Virus record (IMG/VR): IMGVR_UViG_3300020424_000041
Span: 1-21,248 of that record
From: a virus
Reading direction: 5' to 3' (one strand)
DNA: 21,248 nt
Under the pieces are notes generated by a model that saw only the letters and a list, made by a program, of their open reading frames with translations, had not been told where the DNA came from and searched no databases. Shown piece by piece: positions 16,831 through 21,248 of this stretch; position 1 is the first letter of the stretch, and every line of letters starts with the position of its first letter. Made by a program: the position numbers and the translations under genes.

Positions 16831-17027
16831 TAGTTACCAGCCTCCTTTTCAGCTATTCTTCTTAATTTTTGAGTTTCTTTAAAAAACCTAGCTTTTTCAG
16901 CAAGAGTGCTTTTTCCTGTTTCTCTCATTTGCTTATTGTAAGCATCAAGATAAGCTTGACCGCTTAAATCAATTAATTTGGTTTTTTTGTTTTTATTTTT
17001 ACTTTGACCAAGTAATTTTTTTAACAT
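16830..17027 (-). CDS. Small basic hypothetical protein
   Basis: This 65-aa, strongly Lys-rich protein has a KNKNKKTKL run at about residues 10-18 and otherwise helix-prone sequence (AYLDAYNKQMRETGK, then AEKARFFKETQKLRRIAEK). AAAGGG lies eight bases before the ATG. It is translationally coupled to tail tubular A by a TAATG overlap, and the first gene after the capsid terminator with good initiation signals. The basic charge could suit contact with DNA or an acidic partner, but no family is recognised. Confidence 0.75.
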   Translation of the reverse strand: MLKKLLGQSKNKNKKTKLIDLSGQAYLDAYNKQMRETGKSTLAEKARFFKETQKLRRIAEKEAGN

Positions 17028-17032
17028 AATGA

Positions 17033-17113
17033 TTACCCTTTATCTTTAAGTTTTAGTGTGTCTCTGGCACTTTTCTTTTTTTTCTTTTTAGATGAATGAG
17101 ATGAATGATACAT
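17033..17113 (-). CDS. Possible 26-aa basic micro-protein after the capsid terminator
   Basis: A short frame begins just past the capsid terminator's T-run and reads MYHSSHSS, six Lys, then SARDTLKLKDKG. No Shine-Dalgarno sequence is visible ahead of it, only the T-rich terminator tail. Its end lies 5 bases before the next gene and supplies that gene's AAAGGG. Small, Lys-rich and in the right strand, it resembles its neighbours in style, but the length alone could be chance. It may simply be leader sequence. Confidence 0.3.
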   Translation of the reverse strand: MYHSSHSSKKKKKKSARDTLKLKDKG

Positions 17114-17114
17114 A

Positions 17115-17147
17115 ATAAAAAAAAGGTATCTAATAATAAGATACCTT
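17115..17147 (-). terminator. Rho-independent terminator after the capsid gene
   Basis: On the minus strand AAGGTATCT pairs perfectly with AGATACCTT (nine base pairs, plus-strand 17123-17131 and 17139-17147) around a 7-base AT loop, followed by a run of eight T. It starts 21 bases past the capsid stop codon. This is the position of the T7 terminator after gene 10, and it would raise capsid mRNA relative to downstream tail genes. Confidence 0.88.
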
Positions 17148-17168
17148 ATAAATTGAAATTAAGAAGTG

Positions 17169-18155
17169 TTAAGAAGCAGATAACTTAATAGTAGCTGCAC
17201 ACTCTGGTCTTAGGATTCCATGCCCAAGTGCGTACTTCGCAACAAGCAATGTTCCTTGGTACATCGTGGCGTACTCATTTCCTGTAATCTCAGTTGTCAT
17301 GTCCATTAATTTGACAGTACCAACTGCTGATTTGTGGAAAACAAGTCCGATAGTTTTACTATCGTCACCTGAGTAGGTGTTATTTGCACCGCTTGGATTG
17401 CTGCTGACGTTTGATTGAGGTACGTTGTTGCTCATCATCACAGGAATACCTGCAACTTGCTGGATTTTACCAGAAGCAAACGAACCATTACCACCAGGGT
17501 TGAAGTCAACATCTACTGTTCTTGTAGCAGACTCAGCAAGTTTGTAATACTCAGCAGGTGGTAATACACAGAAGCGATCTGTTGGAGGAATGTCACGCTC
17601 GTCAAATGCTTGAGCTATGTCATAGATAGCTGCTGCTATTTCATCACCAGATACGTTTGCTGAAGCAGTATTACCAGAACCAAGAGTTAAGGTAAGTCCA
17701 CCTGCAATACCTGTAAGTGTTGAAGATGCACGACTCGCATTTGCAATCATTTTTGCGACATTAGAATCGTATGTTTTAGCTAGAGCCTTGCCGAGTTCAT
17801 CAGCGTAAGCTGCCCTAACGTCATAGTGATTCTTTAATTCTTCTAATCTGCTGACAAAAACGTCTGCTATTAGTAGATCGTCTATTGAAATCAAACGCTC
17901 ACCGTGTCTGATTTGGTTGCCTCCAGTAAGTAAATTTCCAGGCGTATGATAGGAGGCAGTGGCAGTGCCTAAAACTGGAAATTGTGCCGATTTGCCTGAG
18001 GTTATAGTACGAGTAGAATGAAGTTGATCGTTGAAGATGTTATTGCGTGTGAACGCAGTTAGCACCTCTCCACTGAACACTTTCAGAAACAGAGCGTCAA
18101 AGTCTGTTCCTGTATTATCGACCAAACCAAGGCGAGATACCGTAGCATTACTCAT
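17169..18155 (-). CDS. Major capsid protein (gp10-like)
   Basis: This 328-aa protein is similar in length to T7 gp10A (345 aa) and fits the podovirus HK97-fold capsid family. Visible blocks are FDALFLKVFSGEVLTAF (about 19-35), SGKSAQFPVLGTATASYH (about 53-70), LISIDDLLIADVFV (about 88-101), DVRAAYADELGKALAKTYD (about 112-130), RFCVLPPAEYYKLAES (about 195-210) and GIPVMMSNNVPQ (about 236-247). AAAGG lies about nine bases before the ATG. It is set apart from its neighbours by a non-coding leader of about 120 bases and a strong terminator, as expected for the most expressed gene. Codon use includes more C- and G-ending codons than the tail genes, consistent with high expression. No frameshift signal for a second capsid form was identified. 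Confidence 0.95.
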   Translation of the reverse strand: MSNATVSRLGLVDNTGTDFDALFLKVFSGEVLTAFTRNNIFNDQLHSTRTITSGKSAQFPVLGTATASYHTPGNLLTGGNQIRHGERLISIDDLLIADVFVSRLEELKNHYDVRAAYADELGKALAKTYDSNVAKMIANASRASSTLTGIAGGLTLTLGSGNTASANVSGDEIAAAIYDIAQAFDERDIPPTDRFCVLPPAEYYKLAESATRTVDVDFNPGGNGSFASGKIQQVAGIPVMMSNNVPQSNVSSNPSGANNTYSGDDSKTIGLVFHKSAVGTVKLMDMTTEITGNEYATMYQGTLLVAKYALGHGILRPECAATIKLSAS

Positions 18156-18204
18156 TTTTTAAAAACCTTTGGATTGAATGAATTAAATTTTAGAAACTTA
18201 CTTC

Positions 18205-18247
18205 GCTACTGTCTGTTCTCTAAAGTGGTATCTGACGCATCAGGCAC
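18205..18247 (-). promoter_or_regulatory. Candidate phage-RNA-polymerase promoter and dyad in the capsid leader
   Basis: The non-coding leader 18156-18276 contains, on the minus strand, CACTTTAGAGAAC (18215-18227). It matches 9 of 13 positions of the T7-family promoter core CACTATAGGGAGA, but bases further upstream do not match T7. Next to it lies a small dyad, CTGA-TGCG-TCAG (18232-18243). T7 has a strong promoter directly upstream of its capsid gene, and the position is the main argument. Similar cores occur by chance inside coding DNA in this window, so confidence is low. Confidence 0.27.
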
Positions 18248-18276
18248 TTTTGATATTAAGATTTTCGCTTTTCTGT

Positions 18277-18522
18277 TTATACTGATCCGCAATTCCACTT
18301 GCGTAGTGCAAGAGCTTTGCGAGTTAGCTTGCCATCTTTTTTTAATGGTCCTTTTACCTTCGACATTCTTGCACAAAAAGATTTTCTTCTTGCTTTTTGT
18401 CTAGGAGAAAGACCTGTCTTTTTAGTAACAGGAGCTTGCAAGTTTCCACCTGTTGCTCGGTTGTATTTTCTCCGACCTCTAGCAGTAAGACCACCTGTGG
18501 GGTCTTTATCTGCCTTAGTCAT
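18277..18522 (-). CDS. Small basic conserved phage protein (GGLTARGRRKYN / FCARM family)
   Basis: This 81-aa protein has ordered blocks GGLTARGRRKYNRATG, LQAPVTKK, RRKSFCARM and TRKALALRKWNC. I recognise these as a conserved phage family of unknown function (I believe DUF6321; the number is from memory). It is very basic and has two Cys in conserved blocks. I place the start at 18522 because AAGGG lies seven bases ahead of that ATG. An in-frame ATG at 18540 would add six residues but has no Shine-Dalgarno sequence. It is the last gene of the small-protein block and lies just upstream of the capsid leader. It may be a virion-associated or assembly factor, but no activity is known to me. Confidence 0.85.
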   Translation of the reverse strand: MTKADKDPTGGLTARGRRKYNRATGGNLQAPVTKKTGLSPRQKARRKSFCARMSKVKGPLKKDGKLTRKALALRKWNCGSV

Positions 18523-18572
18523 TGATACACCCTTAGACATAAAAAATGTAAGCTACTTAAAATATAACACCT

Positions 18573-18833
18573 TTATGCAAGTCTTAACTTTTTTCTTTCA
18601 TTATCTTTTTTTCTGTGTTGGTAGGTAATATTTTTTGGACCTGTCTTTTCTCTTTTAAATCTTTCTTTTTCTTCTTTACTCATTTCACTTGTAGTTTTTG
18701 GTGTCTTCTTACTAACTTTTACGGATGGCCTGCAAGCAGGGTATGGTCTGCCCTTTTCATTTTTACCTCGGCCACATTTCTTGCCTGTTTTGACATCAAC
18801 CCACTTTTCTTTAAACCATCTATCAAGACTCAT
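18573..18833 (-). CDS. Small basic conserved protein (EKWVD..TGK.CGR / YPACRP family)
   Basis: This 86-aa, highly charged protein has blocks LDRWFKEKWVDVKTGKKCGR (2-21), YPACRPSVKV (31-40), SKKTPKTTSEMSKEEKERF (41-59) and a Lys-rich tail. The WVDxxTGKxCGR...YPACRP...KTPKT arrangement is familiar from uncharacterised proteins of marine phages and large algal viruses, possibly DUF5872 (from memory, unchecked). Two Cys (20 and 34) lie in the conserved blocks and might bind metal or form a disulfide. The start overlaps the upstream stop as ATGA, so translation is coupled. The absence of hydrophobic segments argues for a soluble protein. Function is unknown. Confidence 0.82.
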   Translation of the reverse strand: MSLDRWFKEKWVDVKTGKKCGRGKNEKGRPYPACRPSVKVSKKTPKTTSEMSKEEKERFKREKTGPKNITYQHRKKDNERKKLRLA

Positions 18834-18982
18834 TTGCCTACATCTTTTTGTGCTTTGTTATGTGCAGCTTTGAATGAAGAACCCTCACGCATTAGCTTCT
18901 TCATCATATCCATATGTTTTTTTGAATGATGCTCTGAATGTTTCTTCAGAGTTCTCATTTGATTAAGTGTAAGTTTTGCCAT
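18830..18982 (-). CDS. 50-aa His/Lys/Met-rich small protein
   Basis: This short protein begins MAKLTLNQMRTLKKHSEHHS, continues with KKHMDMMKKLMREGSSF, and ends KAAHNKAQKDVGK. It is rich in Lys (about one residue in five), His and Met and should be a helical hairpin or long helix. It overlaps the previous gene by 20 bases in another frame, and its stop overlaps the next start as ATGA, which supports it as a real member of the block. Similar 'LT..Q..TLKKHS.HHS.KHM' peptides occur beside capsid genes of marine phages as far as I recall. Function is unknown. Confidence 0.65.
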   Translation of the reverse strand: MAKLTLNQMRTLKKHSEHHSKKHMDMMKKLMREGSSFKAAHNKAQKDVGK

Positions 18983-19085
18983 TCTTCTTTTTCTTTTTTG
19001 CACGAAGAATCATAAGGTCTTCTCTAGTGATTTTACCATCACCAGTTTTATCGAGATTCTTTTTTTGTTTGTCAGATAAAGCCAT
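18963..19085 (-). CDS. 40-aa protein with a single EF-hand-like loop
   Basis: This small protein starts MALSDKQKKNLDKTGDGKIT. Residues 12-23 (DKTGDGKITRED) fit a canonical EF-hand loop: Asp at 1 and 5, Thr at 3, Gly at 6, Ile at 8 and an acidic residue (Asp) at 12. A short helix (LMILRAKKKKK) follows, so it is about one helix-loop-helix unit. A GGAGGAGG Shine-Dalgarno sequence lies about 12 bases upstream in the end of the preceding gene. It lies 2 bases after that gene and overlaps the following one by 20 bases. Calcium binding is inferred from the motif. A single hand would normally need to dimerise. Confidence 0.68.
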   Translation of the reverse strand: MALSDKQKKNLDKTGDGKITREDLMILRAKKKKKNGKTYT

Positions 19086-19087
19086 AA

Positions 19088-19225
19088 TTACGAGTAGCCT
19101 CCTCCAGCAGCTTTATATTGCCTTACAAGCTGTCCACTTGCGTAGGCACTAGGCCATTTTTTGACCTTTGCTTTTACTTTAGCTTTAATTCTTGCGTAAA
19201 GCTTTGGATTTGTAGGTGTTGCCAT
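19088..19225 (-). CDS. 45-aa basic protein with WPSAYASGQLVRQYK motif
   Basis: This small protein starts MATPTNPKLYARIKAKVKAK, then carries WPSAYASGQLVRQYK and ends AAGGGYS. The pattern P.LY..IK...K.K...WPSAYAS..LV..YK..GG.Y is conserved in short phage and giant-virus proteins that I recognise by sight, of unknown function. The basic N-terminal helix could touch DNA or an acidic surface. The start overlaps the scaffold stop as TAATG, so it is coupled to scaffold translation. It opens the five-gene small-protein block. Confidence 0.78.
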   Translation of the reverse strand: MATPTNPKLYARIKAKVKAKVKKWPSAYASGQLVRQYKAAGGGYS

Positions 19226-20025
19226 TATCTAGATCTTCTAAAGACATCGCTTTCACGCAACTTTTCTTGAACTGTTCCTGTGTAAGTCATATCTTTTCCA
19301 TAGCGAGGATCACTCATGGCAGCAGTAACTTCTGCTGCTGATCTGTATGGAGCTAATCCATTACTTGATGGTCTTCCTGAGACTAAATCTGGTTCGATAC
19401 CCATAGCATTACTGTATTGTGAATAAAGTCCTTGCACTGCTAGTCTAATAGCTGGTGCTGATGCTGTTGCAGTTAAATTATCAAAAGCAACAATTTCCTC
19501 TTGAGATAAATTTTCATTAGCCCAGGATTTCATCTGTTCATAACCTTGTTCGCCACCTGCAATTTGTTTAATACCTGATATTTCACCTTTAGCAATTTCT
19601 TCAACATTACCTTGGGATCTAACACCATCTAAATAAGTATCAATAACCTGTCGAGAAAATCCACCTTCCGCTAGTTTTGTATAATCGTCATCACTTATAT
19701 TTCCATTTTCTATAAATCTGTTTGTAATATCTTCTGGATCAATACCGACTTCATCTAATACTTCAGCCAACCCATCACCGTAGATTTGATGGTAATCTGT
19801 TTCGCTTTCATTTTGCTCTGTAACTTCTTCTTCTCCTTCTTCTTCCGAAGTGTCGGTGCTACCAAGTTTGCCTTCAAGCTCTTTATAACTTGCAGCTAAA
19901 TCTTCAACAGTTTTAAACTTACCTAGTATCAGGCCATTTTCATCTGTCTCATTTTTAGCTAAAGTCTCCAAGTCTTCTTGAGACATTGGCGGTGTTTCAG
20001 ATACGTTTAGTTGTGATGAAGTCAT
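19225..20025 (-). CDS. Capsid assembly scaffolding protein (gp9-like)
   Basis: This is a 266-aa acidic protein between portal and capsid, like T7 gp9 (307 aa). It carries the typical LGKFKTVEDLAASYKELEGKL motif (about 34-54) found near the N-terminus of podovirus scaffolds, then an acidic run EEEGEEE (61-67). A helical body follows, and the C-terminal part is Arg-containing and positively charged at the end (LRESDVFRRSR), as expected for a capsid-binding tail. Scaffolds direct procapsid assembly and leave before DNA packaging. No clear Shine-Dalgarno sequence precedes the ATG, which lies 10 bases after the previous stop. Five small genes separate it from the capsid gene, unlike T7, where 9 and 10 are adjacent. 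Confidence 0.92.
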   Translation of the reverse strand: MTSSQLNVSETPPMSQEDLETLAKNETDENGLILGKFKTVEDLAASYKELEGKLGSTDTSEEEGEEEVTEQNESETDYHQIYGDGLAEVLDEVGIDPEDITNRFIENGNISDDDYTKLAEGGFSRQVIDTYLDGVRSQGNVEEIAKGEISGIKQIAGGEQGYEQMKSWANENLSQEEIVAFDNLTATASAPAIRLAVQGLYSQYSNAMGIEPDLVSGRPSSNGLAPYRSAAEVTAAMSDPRYGKDMTYTGTVQEKLRESDVFRRSR

Positions 20026-20035
20026 AAATGATTAA

Positions 20036-20212
20036 CTAACTTGTATGTAGTGTACTGCCATGTCTAGTAATTACATCTTTAGAATTTGTTTCTACTGATG
20101 TTTCTTTAGCCACAGCAGGTTCTTTTACTACAGGTTTTACCACAGGTTCTTGTGGTTTGGCAACAAACTTACCGTTCTCATCCCTGTTTCTAGGCTGCTT
20201 CTTGGTTGGCAT
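20036..20212 (-). CDS. 58-aa hypothetical protein between portal and scaffold
   Basis: The protein starts MPTKKQPRNRDENGKFVAKP, has a PVVKPVVKEPAV repeat-like middle and ends DVITRHGSTLHTS. A strong GGAGGAG Shine-Dalgarno sequence four bases before the ATG supports expression. The gene overlaps the portal 3' end by 23 bases in another frame. The sequence is Lys/Pro/Val-rich and probably disordered. The 'RNRDENGKFVAK' start resembles DNA-contacting or linker peptides in other phage proteins, but no family is assigned. Confidence 0.75.
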   Translation of the reverse strand: MPTKKQPRNRDENGKFVAKPQEPVVKPVVKEPAVAKETSVETNSKDVITRHGSTLHTS

Positions 20213-21248
20213 TTAGCTCCTCCGTTAGTTGTTGTGCTTGAGCATTATTTTTTGGATCAAGTAATTTAGATCCTAAAGCAGCAGGTCCAAGAGATTGTAT
20301 AAGCTGTTGTTGTTGAGCTTGCTGTTGCTCTGCTGCAATTTGCTCTTGTGTTTTAATTAAATTAGTAGTGTCAATTCCTATGGAAGTAGCAAGACGTTTA
20401 ACTGCTTCATCCACATTAACAAACTGACGCATAACATCTGGTCCAAGTGCTTGAGCTACAGTACCGATAAACTCAATGAGTTTATTTCTGTCGTTACCTC
20501 TGCCAAGACCTTGAATCCCTGTCACTATCTTAGGCTTTACTAATTTTTCTGGCAAGGCTTTAACTTTTCCAGACCTTACCATCATGTGCATCCTACGTTT
20601 GAGGTATGGTAATTGAAACTCCTGGGAAAGAATAGAGTACGTTCCACCTAAAGAGTTCTCAAGTTCTTGAGCTAGTAGATTTACCTCTGCTGCTGTTACT
20701 CTTTCCGCCTGTCTTTGTACAGAACTAGCCATAAGAAAAGCATCAGATAGTCTTTGTGATATTTGTTGTATTGTTTGTTGTGCTACAGCAAAGTCCCCTT
20801 GTTTTCCTACTTGCATTACACTCACATCAGCAGCAGATCCTTCTCGTATTGCACCATTGGGAGCTTTTGCTAATGTTGCTGCCCTTGTTTGGCCGTTTGG
20901 ATTTACAAGAAATAAAACTTTTGCAGAGGCAGCAGCACCTTCTATTACCGCTTGAGTTAAAGCTTCTAAAGATATAAGGTCGCCTCGGTACTCTTCAACG
21001 TATCCACGACCATAATCTTCTCCATCAATCCGAATCCATCTGAGCAGAATCCAGGGAGAGACATCAACTTTAGATCTTCCATCAGTGCCAGGTATCTTTT
21101 CTCCTTGACATTCTTGATGCCACATAAAATCGTCACCGATTCTTTTAATAGAGGTATATATATCAATCTCATCACCCATTGTTTTCTCATCATAATTATC
21201 TTTCTCTTTAATTTGATTGAGAAAATCGGGAGGTAAAGCTTGAGGATT
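20190..21248 (-). CDS. Portal (head-tail connector) protein, C-terminal part, gp8-like
   Basis: The frame is open to the window edge, so the 5' end is missing; 352 residues are visible of a family usually about 520-550 aa. Blocks include SPWILLRWIRIDGEDYGRGY, then VEEYRGDLISLEALTQAVIEGAAASAK, FLVNPNGQT, QRLSDAFLM with QRQAERVTAAEV, LEN..GGTYSILSQEFQLP, and IQGLGRGNDRNKLIEFI. These are characteristic of T7-type connectors that form the dodecameric DNA channel at the capsid vertex. A Gln-rich stretch (AAEQQQAQQQQ) lies in the tail. An internal Met at 21179 is not the start, because in-frame coding continues upstream without a stop. Confidence 0.95.
   Translation of the reverse strand, partial: NPQALPPDFLNQIKEKDNYDEKTMGDEIDIYTSIKRIGDDFMWHQECQGEKIPGTDGRSKVDVSPWILLRWIRIDGEDYGRGYVEEYRGDLISLEALTQAVIEGAAASAKVLFLVNPNGQTRAATLAKAPNGAIREGSAADVSVMQVGKQGDFAVAQQTIQQISQRLSDAFLMASSVQRQAERVTAAEVNLLAQELENSLGGTYSILSQEFQLPYLKRRMHMMVRSGKVKALPEKLVKPKIVTGIQGLGRGNDRNKLIEFIGTVAQALGPDVMRQFVNVDEAVKRLATSIGIDTTNLIKTQEQIAAEQQQAQQQQLIQSLGPAALGSKLLDPKNNAQAQQLTEELNANQEAA

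Noticed and set aside
18523-18540. Longer start for the FCARM-family protein at 18540
   Set aside because: No Shine-Dalgarno sequence ahead of that ATG, whereas the ATG at 18522 has AAGGG seven bases upstream and the conserved block begins later.
18299-18929. Plus-strand frames opposite the small basic genes (109 and 104 codons)
   Set aside because: They are Phe/Leu/Cys-rich antisense readings of Lys/Arg-rich genes and lack start signals.
20756-20977. Plus-strand Leu/Gln-rich frame opposite the portal gene
   Set aside because: It is antisense to a well-supported portal gene; composition reflects Gln/Ala codons of the portal.
20966-21193. Minus-strand 75-codon frame starting MMRKQWVMRL over the portal
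   Set aside because: It is an out-of-frame reading of the portal gene, whose correct frame continues to the window edge.

Overview
The window is a late (virion) module of a T7-like podovirus, and all confidently called genes lie on the minus strand. Read right to left it runs: portal, 58-aa protein, scaffold, a block of five small mostly lysine-rich proteins, major capsid protein, terminator, two small ORFs, tail tubular A, tail tubular B, gp13-like protein, gp14-like, gp15-like and gp16-like internal virion proteins, tail fibre, glycine-rich adhesin-like protein, and a proline-rich membrane-type protein. This matches T7 genes 8-9-10-11-12-13-14-15-16-17. The DNA is AT-rich, proteins are rich in Lys, Asn and Ile, and the fibre ends in an S74 chaperone. 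These traits, with the small basic proteins beside the capsid gene, suggest a marine phage of the kind infecting SAR11 or picocyanobacteria. That host guess is inference.

Region 20.0-21.2 kb holds the portal C-terminus (the 5' end is outside the window), a 58-aa protein and the scaffold. Region 18.28-19.23 kb holds five short genes, most joined by TAATG, ATGA or short overlaps. Two look like known conserved phage families of unknown function, one has a single EF-hand-like loop, and another carries a WPSAYAS-type motif. The capsid gene has its own ~120-bp leader, with a weak phage-RNA-polymerase promoter-like core, and is followed by a strong intrinsic terminator. This resembles the T7 gene 10 arrangement.

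Region 10.07-16.83 kb encodes the tail tube/nozzle and the first three core-type proteins. The nozzle protein is longer than in T7 and carries two copies of an extra beta-rich module. The gp15-like protein has a C-terminal lytic transglycosylase domain, whereas in T7 that activity sits at the N-terminus of gp16. The gp16-like protein (1576 aa) instead carries an HExxH zinc-metallopeptidase signature. The ejection machinery therefore appears to have its enzymes redistributed, and this is the most interesting observation here.

Region 0.2-5.3 kb encodes the host-recognition apparatus: a 1239-aa fibre with a T7-type N-terminal attachment domain, a ten-copy decapeptide repeat and a self-cleaving S74 C-terminus, followed by a glycine-rich adhesin-like protein. 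At the left edge a plus-strand reading frame converges on the late module, and an inverted repeat covers both stop codons. Terminase, holin, RNA polymerase and replication genes are not in this window. No tRNA, CRISPR array, insertion sequence or gene-free stretch over 300 bases was seen. The largest gap is the ~120-bp capsid leader.
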